Position numbers and translations under genes: made by a program. A stretch of DNA of 5,979 nucleotides from Rhodospirillaceae bacterium UBA3470 (GTDB lineage Bacteria; Pseudomonadota; Alphaproteobacteria; Rhodospirillales; Casp-alpha2). Numbering within the stretch: the stretch's first letter is position 1; every line of letters begins with the position of its first letter. Under the pieces are notes generated by a model that saw only the letters and a program-made list of their open reading frames with translations, searched no databases and had not been told where the DNA came from. The DNA lies in NCBI GenBank assembly GCA_002378125.1, contig DFRF01000025.1:1-5979 (forward strand). Reading direction: 5' to 3'. Below are positions 1 to 5,979 of the stretch, one piece after another.

Positions 1-20
1 CGAGGGGTTAGACTGAGTTT

Positions 21-734
21 ATGGCTGGTATTTTATGCATCATTCCTGCGCGCGGAGGGTCGAAGGGCGTGCCGGGGAAGAACCTCCGACCCCTCGGAGG
101 ATTTCCTTTGATCTCGCACGCCATAAAAACCGCGGTAAGCGTGTCGGCGATTTCGGACGTGGTGCTGTCCACTGAGCATCCCATGATTGCCGAAATTGGT
201 GCCAGTTTTGGTGCCCAAGTCCCGTTCCTGCGGCCGAAGGAAATTGCCGATGACATGGCCGCCCTGATCGATGTGGTTCGTCAGGGATATACGCATTTTA
301 CAGCACAGGGCCGGACCTTCAACGGTGTGCTGTGCCTGCAGCCGACGGCCCCCTTCATCAAATCGTCGACGGTCACAAAAGCTATTGAATTGCTTAAAGA
401 AAGTGGTTGTGATAGTGTAACAACCGTGTCTCAAATGTCTGAGGGGCATCCCTATACCGCGAAGCGCATGGAGTCACAGAACGTGATCACCAACTTCTGC
501 GACCCGCCGCTAGGTGTGGACGTATCATCCCGGCAAAGCCGGGAACCCGCGTACTTCCTAACGGGCGGTTTTTATTTGCGCAGTATTTCACTGATCGAAA
601 GCGGGGCTCGAGATGGCCATGTACTCGGTGATGATGGTCGAGCTATCCAGGTTTCGGAAGTCGAGGCGACGGACATCAACACGGAGTTAGATTTCCGTTT
701 CGCCGAGTTCCTGCTGAAGGAAGGATTGGTTTGA
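21..734 (+). CDS. CMP-nonulosonate/acylneuraminate-type cytidylyltransferase (NeuA/PseF/LegF family)
   Basis: Predicted cytoplasmic enzyme that couples CTP to a 2-keto-3-deoxy sugar acid, giving the CMP-activated donor for glycosylation. The 237-residue length is normal for a single-domain member. Visible landmarks: the nucleotide-binding signature IPARGGSKGVPGKN (residues 8-21), the LQPTAPF segment (106-112, usually LQPTSP), SRQSREPAYFLTGGFYL (170-186, matching the family's RQ..P.Y..nGaiY region) and the C-terminal DINTELDF (218-225) in place of the usual acidic D.D..eD metal site. ATG 21 puts the signature at the family's usual distance from the N-terminus. A weak AGGGG (3-7) lies 13 bases upstream. 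The stop overlaps the next start by one base, so translation is probably coupled. Family confidence is high. Which sugar is used (Neu5Ac, legionaminate, pseudaminate or Kdo) cannot be told from sequence; no synthase gene lies in the window, though one may lie just to the left. Confidence 0.9.
   Translation: MAGILCIIPARGGSKGVPGKNLRPLGGFPLISHAIKTAVSVSAISDVVLSTEHPMIAEIGASFGAQVPFLRPKEIADDMAALIDVVRQGYTHFTAQGRTFNGVLCLQPTAPFIKSSTVTKAIELLKESGCDSVTTVSQMSEGHPYTAKRMESQNVITNFCDPPLGVDVSSRQSREPAYFLTGGFYLRSISLIESGARDGHVLGDDGRAIQVSEVEATDINTELDFRFAEFLLKEGLV
528..544 (+). repeat. Perfect 7-bp inverted repeat inside the cytidylyltransferase gene
   Basis: TCCCGGC (528-534), an AAA loop (535-537) and GCCGGGA (538-544) form a compact GC-rich hairpin within codons for SRQSRE. 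No T-run follows. It may be chance within a conserved coding motif. Confidence 0.4.
721..725 (+). promoter_or_regulatory. Ribosome binding site for the radical SAM gene
   Basis: AAGGA lies inside the last codons of the cytidylyltransferase gene, 8 bases before ATG 734. It supports ATG 734 over the TTG at 731 and implies translational coupling across the one-base overlap. Confidence 0.6.
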
Positions 735-2125
735 TGAGAATCCTCATGATCAATGCTCGCAACGATACCAATGTCAGCCACTCGCGAAAGGGCATGTATG
801 TGCCCCTCGGCATCCTATCCGTGGCCACCTATGCCGAGGCCGAGTTGGCTGACCGGGTCGCGATCGACGTGGTGGATGAGGACGTGGAAGACCTAGCATT
901 GGATCGCCTAGCCGACTACGACCTTGTCGGCTTTTATGCCACCACATTTAATTATGGACAAACCATCGCTTATGCGAAACGGGTAAAGGAGCACGGTGGT
1001 ACGACAGTGCTGGCTGGTCCGCACCCAACAGCCCTTCCCGAGAACGTGGTGCGCAACAAACCGTGTGTCGATTTCGTCATCGCGGGAGAAGGCGAGGTTC
1101 CGTTCGTCCAATTGCTCCGCCACCTCCTTGACGAAGAGGTGGATATTGCAGGCATTCCTCATCTAACACACCGGCGCGCCGACGGTGACGTTATCCGTAA
1201 CACTGCGCGCCATGATAATAATCTGGAGGCGCTGCCGATCCCGTCCCGCAAATACGTTCCAATGGAGCGCTATATTGACAATTATCAACGCGCCTATCCG
1301 CAGCATGAGCATCTGCGCCATGGCTCTATCATGACGTCTAAGGGGTGTCATTGGCGTGACAAGACGGATGGCGGGTGCGTATTTTGTGCCCGGCACGACG
1401 AAGGCCTGAGGTTCCGGGGCATCGACCAGCTTTGGAATGAGATCCGGATCCTTAAGGATGATTACGGGGTCAACTATATCTGGGACGCGGCCGATGACAG
1501 TCTCAATGATACAGAGTGGTTTAAAGCGTTCGTCGATCGCCGTCCAAAAGATCTGGAAGATATCGGGTTCTTCATCTATTCCCGTGTGACCCCCATTCGC
1601 CCTGATATTATCTCTTATTTTCAGCGCTTGAATGTGGACGAGGTGTATCTTGGCGTGGAGAGTGGCGACACCGGTGTTCTGAAAAGCGCGGTGAAAGGTC
1701 AATCTTTGAAATCCATCCGTCGAGCCTTGCAGCTGATTGGCGATGGTGGCATGCGCTATTTCCCGAGCTTCGTCCTGGGTCTTCCCGGTGAATCCGAAGA
1801 AAGCCTGGAGGCCACGTATCGCCTTTGTGAAGAGATTGTCGATCAAGGATCGCTGGAGCGTGCTTCTGCGTCCATTCTCATGCCCATTCCGGGTTCCCCT
1901 TCCTATGCCAAGCTGCTGCAACGCCTGCCGGCGGAGGGGGTGCCCTTGGACAAGGCTGATGAGATTGATCTCGTGGCTCTCGAGAAATACTGGGCGGATC
2001 ATTACACCGAAGTGGATCACGCGACCCTCGTCCACTACAAGCAGCGTATCGATGACCTCATGTCGGGAACGGCTGTGACCTTTGGTACGGCCGGCGAGGC
2101 AGAGGATTTGGCCGCCGCTGAGTAG
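734..2125 (+). CDS. Cobalamin-binding radical SAM protein with Cx9CxxC cluster motif
   Basis: 463-residue protein with the class B architecture: N-terminal B12-binding Rossmann domain (about 1-140), then a radical SAM barrel (about 195-400). The B12 domain shows GPHPTALPE (95-103) and AGEGE (117-121), typical of cobalamin radical SAM proteins. The barrel carries cysteines 205, 215 and 218, spaced Cx9CxxC, then YLGVESGD (305-312) and GLPGE (349-353), the usual SAM-contact landmarks. Members use a [4Fe-4S] cluster and SAM to make a 5'-deoxyadenosyl radical; many use methylcobalamin to methylate unactivated carbon or phosphorus, others do rearrangements. Substrate unknown; its place between a cytidylyltransferase and a glycosyltransferase suggests a sugar or glycoprotein (inference). 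I prefer ATG 734 to the TTG at 731, because AAGGA at 721-725 then sits 8 bases upstream and the start overlaps the previous stop as TGATG. The tail after about residue 440 is Ala/Glu-rich and probably disordered. Confidence 0.9.
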   Translation: MRILMINARNDTNVSHSRKGMYVPLGILSVATYAEAELADRVAIDVVDEDVEDLALDRLADYDLVGFYATTFNYGQTIAYAKRVKEHGGTTVLAGPHPTALPENVVRNKPCVDFVIAGEGEVPFVQLLRHLLDEEVDIAGIPHLTHRRADGDVIRNTARHDNNLEALPIPSRKYVPMERYIDNYQRAYPQHEHLRHGSIMTSKGCHWRDKTDGGCVFCARHDEGLRFRGIDQLWNEIRILKDDYGVNYIWDAADDSLNDTEWFKAFVDRRPKDLEDIGFFIYSRVTPIRPDIISYFQRLNVDEVYLGVESGDTGVLKSAVKGQSLKSIRRALQLIGDGGMRYFPSFVLGLPGESEESLEATYRLCEEIVDQGSLERASASILMPIPGSPSYAKLLQRLPAEGVPLDKADEIDLVALEKYWADHYTEVDHATLVHYKQRIDDLMSGTAVTFGTAGEAEDLAAAE

Positions 2126-2131
2126 GCGGCG
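2111..2131 (+). repeat. Short GC-rich inverted repeat spanning the radical SAM stop codon
   Basis: GCCGCC at 2111-2116 pairs with GGCGGC at 2125-2130 around an 8-base loop. An alternative register, CGCCGC (2113-2118) with GCGGCG (2126-2131), gives a 7-base loop. The TAG stop (2123-2125) falls in the loop or at its edge. No T-run follows, so it does not look like a rho-independent terminator. It may be an intercistronic RNA stem or a by-product of Ala codons. Confidence 0.4.
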
Positions 2132-2144
2132 TCGAGACCGAAGC

Positions 2145-2149
2145 GGAGG
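2145..2149 (+). promoter_or_regulatory. Ribosome binding site for the TPR-glycosyltransferase gene
   Basis: GGAGG lies 5 bases before ATG 2155, within a 29-base gap after the previous stop. It is the strongest Shine-Dalgarno match in the window and fixes this start. Confidence 0.7.
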
Positions 2150-2154
2150 AGCGG

Positions 2155-4092
2155 ATGCCGACCAACGATACGGATTACACACAATCCGTCGAGCTGGCGT
2201 ACTTGGCCCTTATGAAGGGGGAGACCGACGAGGCGCTTGAGCATTGCCAAGCCGCCGCGCGCGAGAACCCCCATAGTCTGGGACATCTTTATTTGCTGGG
2301 ACTCGTGTCGATGTCGCTCAACGATATTGGTCGCGGCATCAAGTTTTTTGAAGAAGGACATCGGCGCGCGCCTAATAACAAGGAGTTTGTTGATGCGTTG
2401 GCTGCGCTGACCGCGCGGATCGGCAATATGAGCGACAGTATGTATTACGCAAAGCTCTCTCTGGTGACCGATACTGATCCGGATCTGTCGAAGTATGCAC
2501 CATTTGAATTCGAAGAACTCGAACGTAACCTGGAGCATGCGGGCATCTCTACCTATTTTGTTGACGCGACCATCTCCTACCATGAGCGGAACTATCTCGA
2601 ATGCGTCGACTTGTGTGGCAAGGAATTGGCAGTGCATCCGGAAAATGCGGAATGCCATCAGTTGATGGGACGGGCGTGGACACACATTCACGAATATGAC
2701 GAGGCGGTGAAGTCTTTGACGCGGGCTGCTGAGTTGGTGCCCGACGAAGCCGCGAATTTTCTCTATCTGGGTGACGCTTTGATGGCGTCGGGCCGTTTGA
2801 CGGAGGCGGATGGCATTTATCAAGATGGCATCAAAAAGCACCCTGAAGACGTAGAGCTGCGAAATCGATTGATCGACGCCTCCGCGTTTGGGCCGGACAA
2901 TGTTCGACGGTTAGGCTTGAGCCAGTTGGCACCGCTTTCCGAACTACTCACCGAAAAAACGCTGGAACGTCCGGCGCGGCCGGTAGCACCGCCTCATGGC
3001 GATACACGGTTCATTATTGGTTTCTTGCTCAATGAGGCGGTCCTTAATGATTCTGTGCGTTTCGTGGAAAGCCTGTTCAGGGCCCGGGACCTTGTTCGGA
3101 CAAAATTCATCGTCTACCAGCAATATAGCCAGCCTTATGCGGGGACCGTCGCACTTCGGCAGTTGGTGGACGACTGGCGTCCAACCCACGATATCGACGA
3201 TCCCACGCTGGATCTCATTATTCGGAACGATCGCCTGAGCGTATTGATTGATCTTTGCGGCTCACGCCCGGGGCACCGTCAGCAGGTTCTGCGCGGAAAG
3301 CCGGCGCCGTTGACGTTAAATTGGCTGGGCTTTCCATACGCACCCCTATCGGCGACAACAGATGGCATCCTCGCTGATACCATCGTCGGCGAAGCGCTCT
3401 CCGCAGATGGCTTAGATGTCCCCGTGGTTAGCTTGGGCGAAGGCATGTTTGGCTACGGTGGCGGCTCTGTCGAGTTGGAAACGGGGGGCGAGAATGTGGC
3501 GCCCGCCTCCGCTCACGGTGCGGTTACCTACGGGGCGTATCTCGATCTGGTTCGGCTGTCCGAATCGGCCTCTCTTTGGGCATCTGTGCTTCGTGCTGCG
3601 CCGGGCGCGCGCTTACTGCTGGGGGCTAACGGCGAGGTCTATCCCGGAGCAAGAAATTATATAAATCAGTTGTTTAGCGATCTTGGCGTTGTTGACCGTG
3701 TGGTCGTGCCGAATGCTGATGATCCAACCACGGGTCGGACCGGATTTCTTGCAGCTATTGATATTCTTTTAGAAGCCCGGCACGTCAGCAACCCGTCACT
3801 TATGTGCGATGCCTTGTGGATGGGGGTCCCCGTGGTCGCTTCAGTCGGGCACCGGCCGTCCAGTCAAATTGCGCGGTCCGTACTGAACGCCGCGGGTAAG
3901 TCCGAGTGGATTGGTTCCGAAGACGCACGGACCGTGCAAATCGCCGTGGAATTGGGTGCCGACGTGGCGCGCCTCAGCATGTTCCGTCAATCCCTACGCA
4001 CGGAAATCCATGCCAGTCCCCTGTGTAATGAACCGGAATTCGCGGAACGTTTTCTGAAGACCTTGGAGAACTATGTGGCTGCGCGTACTTAA
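2155..4092 (+). CDS. TPR protein with divergent SPINDLY/O-GlcNAc transferase-like (GT41) domain
   Basis: 645 residues, no signal peptide or membrane segment, so probably cytoplasmic. Five to six TPRs are readable: about 8-41, 42-75, a degenerate one at 76-109, then 131-164, 165-198 and 199-232. The C-terminal half (about 285-645) follows the GT41 fold: VLIDLCG (363-369), KPAPLTLNWLGFPYA (382-396), LWASVLRAAPGARLLL (474-489), CDALWMGVPVV (551-561) and SSQIARSVLNAAG (569-581). Several residues usually conserved for UDP-GlcNAc use are changed: the NGGTTT before CDALW is SNPSLM (545-550), the Lys of the FNN..K segment is Arg467, the His of DFRRHPV appears as Asn298, and GHTKG reads GSRPG. The family moves sugars onto Ser/Thr, with TPRs choosing the protein. 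Third gene of the operon after a CMP-sugar synthase, it resembles in layout the flagellin glycosyltransferase FlmG of Caulobacter. Altered donor (perhaps a CMP sugar) or loss of catalysis are both possible. Confidence 0.85.
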   Translation: MPTNDTDYTQSVELAYLALMKGETDEALEHCQAAARENPHSLGHLYLLGLVSMSLNDIGRGIKFFEEGHRRAPNNKEFVDALAALTARIGNMSDSMYYAKLSLVTDTDPDLSKYAPFEFEELERNLEHAGISTYFVDATISYHERNYLECVDLCGKELAVHPENAECHQLMGRAWTHIHEYDEAVKSLTRAAELVPDEAANFLYLGDALMASGRLTEADGIYQDGIKKHPEDVELRNRLIDASAFGPDNVRRLGLSQLAPLSELLTEKTLERPARPVAPPHGDTRFIIGFLLNEAVLNDSVRFVESLFRARDLVRTKFIVYQQYSQPYAGTVALRQLVDDWRPTHDIDDPTLDLIIRNDRLSVLIDLCGSRPGHRQQVLRGKPAPLTLNWLGFPYAPLSATTDGILADTIVGEALSADGLDVPVVSLGEGMFGYGGGSVELETGGENVAPASAHGAVTYGAYLDLVRLSESASLWASVLRAAPGARLLLGANGEVYPGARNYINQLFSDLGVVDRVVVPNADDPTTGRTGFLAAIDILLEARHVSNPSLMCDALWMGVPVVASVGHRPSSQIARSVLNAAGKSEWIGSEDARTVQIAVELGADVARLSMFRQSLRTEIHASPLCNEPEFAERFLKTLENYVAART

Positions 4093-4100
4093 AACCCGGT

Positions 4101-4955
4101 CTAAAGGAGAATGTTGACGACCGACCCCGCTGGCACCGCATTGGGATCGAACAATTTCTGACCCAGTTGATCGGCAAAGGCCTGACTGGATTCAAAGGCC
4201 AATGATAGCGCGTTCAGGAGTTGGCCGTATTCCTCACGGATTTTTGCCACCTCGTTCGCTTTATCCGCTTGCTCGGCGACCCGCGCGGCTTCGATCTGTA
4301 GAATAGTGGCCCTTAAGTTTTTGGCGGTACTCTCGCGAATGTTTTCCGCCCCTTCCGCCTTTAGAAGAAGGACAGAGGCGGTATTCGCAATCTGCAATTC
4401 TGCGGCATCAATGGCGGCTTGCGCTGCCGCATCGTCGGCGAAGTCACTACGTGCTGTCGCTGCAACCGTCGTGCCGTCACCGTCCGTGATGCTGACCAAA
4501 CCTTCGCGTCGCAATTTGGTGATAGCGTCATCGATGTAAATCCCGACGGTCGTTCCGTTGGACACATGGGTGTGGCCAATAGCCTGATTGATCTTGCCCA
4601 AGATTGCGTTGAATTCATCGGTGTTGTTGCTGTTCAAAGCCGTTTGAAGACTATCAAGCCGTTGCGCCAGGCCGCCGGCCGCATTGATATTCCGACTGTT
4701 GTCGAAAATGAAGTGATCTAAATCCGCTTGGAACCGTTGTAGGCGCTTTTGTGAGCTCACGAGGAACGGATCGATATTGTTGACTAGACCATCATCCGCT
4801 GTGACTTCTTCAACCTTGTCATTGAGCCTATCGATGAGGGTGTTTTGGAGAGCGTTGAACGCCAATTCAAATCGTGGGCGACTAGAAATAGTCGCGGTAC
4901 TCGCAAACCCGTGCGCGAAATTATCCCTGCTAAAAATATCGGCTGGGCCAACCAC
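4101..4955 (-). CDS. Hypothetical helical protein of flagellar/exported-filament-like composition
   Basis: 284 residues; I do not recognise a defined family. It has no Cys, no Trp and no Met after the start, only two Tyr, and is rich in Ala, Asn, Gln and Asp. Predicted mainly helical: LAFNALQNTLIDRLNDKVEE (31-50), AAGGLAQRLDSLQTAL (92-107), and a long coiled-coil-prone stretch (about 172-265) with many Ala, Glu and Gln. It ends in a short hydrophobic tail, SVVNILL. No cleavable signal peptide is visible. Cys-poor, helix-ended composition with a hydrophobic C-terminus is typical of flagellins and other axial proteins exported by type III machinery, so an exported filament-associated protein is my guess, without homology proof. 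GTG 4955 is chosen because GGAG (4967-4964) lies 8 bases upstream and an in-frame stop (4982-4980) blocks extension. It converges on the TPR-glycosyltransferase gene with 8 bases between stops, making it a candidate acceptor. Confidence 0.75.
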   Translation of the reverse strand: MVGPADIFSRDNFAHGFASTATISSRPRFELAFNALQNTLIDRLNDKVEEVTADDGLVNNIDPFLVSSQKRLQRFQADLDHFIFDNSRNINAAGGLAQRLDSLQTALNSNNTDEFNAILGKINQAIGHTHVSNGTTVGIYIDDAITKLRREGLVSITDGDGTTVAATARSDFADDAAAQAAIDAAELQIANTASVLLLKAEGAENIRESTAKNLRATILQIEAARVAEQADKANEVAKIREEYGQLLNALSLAFESSQAFADQLGQKLFDPNAVPAGSVVNILL

Positions 4956-4963
4956 CTGTGCTT

Positions 4964-4967
4964 CTCC
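4964..4967 (-). promoter_or_regulatory. Ribosome binding site supporting the GTG start at 4955
   Basis: GGAG on the minus strand, 8 bases before GTG 4955. The only other plausible in-frame start is a TTG at codon 31, with no obvious support, so the GTG start is preferred. Confidence 0.55.
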
Positions 4968-4991
4968 ATTCTGGTTCCGCTAGGTTCACAA

Positions 4992-4997
4992 GTTATA
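4992..4997 (-). promoter_or_regulatory. Possible -10 element for the 4101-4955 gene
   Basis: TATAAC on the minus strand, 36 bases before the GTG start, within the AT-rich region. It matches five of six bases of the sigma-70 -10 consensus. The hexamer 17 bases upstream (TGTCTT) is a poor -35 match, and I see no good sigma-28 or sigma-54 site, so this is tentative. Confidence 0.3.
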
Positions 4998-5145
4998 GCA
5001 CAATAGATCGAAAAAAGACAGTCATTTCAGTTATTTCGACTAAAATAAGATCAATTTTATATTTCTATGCGGCGGGTTTTGGCACGGGTGATGGCGTTTG
5101 TCCGCTTACCGGTTCGCCAAGGCATGGTAAAACAGTGTGGATGGG

Positions 5146-5979
5146 CTAGTTTTTTTCTGATTTTGCACGTTTTGGGCGCTTCGCTGACTTCTTTCCAGGC
5201 TCCAGGGTGGCATAGAAGTCCAGGATTACGTTGGCGATACGGATAGTTTGATCGACGAATTCCTCGCGCACGATATCCAGGAATTTTTCGCGGTTTTCGC
5301 CGGCATTTAAAACGCGCTGATAGTAAAAGTAACACGCCGCCATGGCCATGAAGGTGGAGCCCCGGTAGTAGTGCATTTCGCTACTAGCTGGCCCGGCATT
5401 CGGAATAAAATCGCGTGTCAACTCGCACATGTAGGTGAAGGGAAAGTCTGATTTCCAGGTCTTCTTCTCCTTGTCCAACTCAGCCGCCTGTTCGGCGGTC
5501 ATGTCTGTATCGCGTGAAGGTTGGATGGCGTAACCATCTTCGACGCCGCCATTGGTAAGGCGTGGGTTGATGCGGGGTGCGCCGCACCGGGTCAAGAGGA
5601 GGTCCCGGAACCGTTTGATCCGTCGTACGGGATCCCAGCCGTTCCAGGATTTACGGAAATGGGCATGGGTGTACGGTACATAAAGATCGACGATCCTTTC
5701 TACTTCTTCGCGCTTGTCGCCGGAATCGGGGAGCGTGATTTCCGACGAAAGCTTGGGGATAGTGCCGGTCACGCGAAGCCCGTCGCTGCAATTGTAGTAG
5801 GTCCGGTTTGCCGTAAAGCGATGCAAAGCTTCTTCCAGGTTGGCCCGCGACCAAAGGTAGAGTTGTTCAGAATAGACAAAGCCGCCGAAGTTGGCCGGCG
5901 TGGGGCGGTCGATCAGTGTGTTGAATTCAACTTCGCCCTGGTTGTAAGGAGCATCGTCTGCATGGTGTTTGTTTGGATC
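5146..5979 (-). CDS. Unrecognised protein, 5' end beyond the window (partial)
   Basis: The reading frame is open from the right edge down to the TAG at 5148-5146, giving 277 visible residues; the true start lies outside. A TTG at 5826 is only an internal Leu codon: the 51 residues before it read as normal protein (for example FGGFVYSEQLYLWSRANLEE), so no start should be placed there. Visible features: many aromatics and charges, several Cys, a run of Tyr/His/Trp-rich text (THAHFRKSWNGWDPVRRIKR), a helical Ala/Tyr-rich stretch (FMAMAACYFYYQRVL) near the end, and a very basic Lys/Arg tail (GKKSAKRPKRAKSEK). No signal peptide or clear membrane segment is visible. I recognise no catalytic motif and assign no function. 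It lies upstream of, and in the same direction as, the gene at 4101-4955, separated by 190 bases, so they may be independently transcribed. Confidence 0.7.
   Translation of the reverse strand, partial: DPNKHHADDAPYNQGEVEFNTLIDRPTPANFGGFVYSEQLYLWSRANLEEALHRFTANRTYYNCSDGLRVTGTIPKLSSEITLPDSGDKREEVERIVDLYVPYTHAHFRKSWNGWDPVRRIKRFRDLLLTRCGAPRINPRLTNGGVEDGYAIQPSRDTDMTAEQAAELDKEKKTWKSDFPFTYMCELTRDFIPNAGPASSEMHYYRGSTFMAMAACYFYYQRVLNAGENREKFLDIVREEFVDQTIRIANVILDFYATLEPGKKSAKRPKRAKSEKN

Larger units (their letters stand above)
4956..5145. other. AT-rich intergenic region between two minus-strand genes
   Basis: 190 bases with no coding frame I can support. The part from about 4990 to 5075 is clearly AT-rich against its surroundings, with A6 at 5011-5016 and an ATTTTATATTT run near 5054-5064; the rest returns to the local base composition. 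It should hold the promoter of the gene at 4101-4955 and the 3' end of the transcript from the gene at 5146. No convincing terminator hairpin was found. Confidence 0.6.

Noticed and set aside
2..16. Possible end of an upstream gene (E-G-L-D-stop) just before the cytidylyltransferase
   Set aside because: Only four codons are visible. All three frames could be read differently, so no gene can be supported.
731..733. TTG start for the radical SAM gene
   Set aside because: It adds one residue only; ATG 734 has better Shine-Dalgarno spacing and is the commoner start codon.
1163..2182. Long minus-strand open frame of 339 codons opposite the radical SAM gene
   Set aside because: The plus strand encodes clear B12 and radical SAM motifs over the same bases. 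The antisense frame shows no recognisable motif and is a codon-bias shadow.
2035..2841. Minus-strand open frame of 268 codons opposite the TPR region
   Set aside because: The plus strand encodes readable TPR repeats. The antisense product is rich in Arg, His and Ile without domain features, and overlaps two real genes.
5011..5041. Terminator for the rightmost gene: AGTC/GACT stem before T6 on the minus strand
   Set aside because: The stem is only 4 bp with a 14-base AT-rich loop, too weak to call.
5086..5101. TGGCACG on the plus strand as a sigma-54 promoter
   Set aside because: The -12 element is wrong (ATGG instead of TTGC, with GC one base out of place), and it would fire into the 3' end of the minus-strand gene.
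5824..5826. TTG as the start of the rightmost gene
   Set aside because: The frame stays open to the window edge, and the 51 upstream residues look like ordinary protein, so this is an internal Leu codon.

Overview
This window looks like part of a surface or flagellar glycosylation locus from a moderately GC-rich Gram-negative bacterium. I lean towards an alphaproteobacterium of Rhodospirillales type, because a sugar cytidylyltransferase beside a TPR-glycosyltransferase and a possible filament-type protein resembles alphaproteobacterial flagellin-modification loci. The taxonomy is inference: there is no rRNA or other marker gene here.

Layout. Positions 21-4092 hold three plus-strand genes packed as one operon. 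The first is a CMP-nonulosonate (sialic, legionaminic or pseudaminic acid type) or CMP-Kdo cytidylyltransferase (21-734). The second is a cobalamin-binding radical SAM protein (734-2125), whose start codon shares one base with the preceding stop. The third is a 645-residue protein (2155-4092) with N-terminal TPR repeats and a C-terminal domain related to the SPINDLY/O-GlcNAc transferase family (GT41). Its stop lies 8 bases from that of a converging minus-strand gene (4101-4955), which encodes a 284-residue Ala/Asn/Gln-rich helical protein with no Cys, no Trp and no internal Met. Upstream of that gene is an AT-rich intergenic stretch (4956-5145). A second minus-strand gene (5146-5979) runs off the right edge, so its N-terminus is missing; I do not recognise its family.

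How they may work together. The cytidylyltransferase activates a 2-keto-3-deoxy sugar acid as its CMP derivative. The TPR-glycosyltransferase could recognise a protein acceptor through its TPRs and transfer that sugar, as described for the Caulobacter flagellin glycosyltransferase FlmG. The radical SAM/B12 enzyme could tailor the sugar or the glycosylated protein, for example by C-methylation. The most interesting points are: (a) the GT41-like domain keeps the fold landmarks but has lost the residues that normally grip UDP, which fits a switch to another donor such as a CMP sugar; (b) the radical SAM protein has a Cx9CxxC cluster motif instead of CxxxCxxC; and (c) the convergent protein has the composition of an exported filament-type protein and could be an acceptor. 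Points about partnership are hypotheses. No tRNA, rRNA, CRISPR, insertion sequence or convincing rho-independent terminator was seen.
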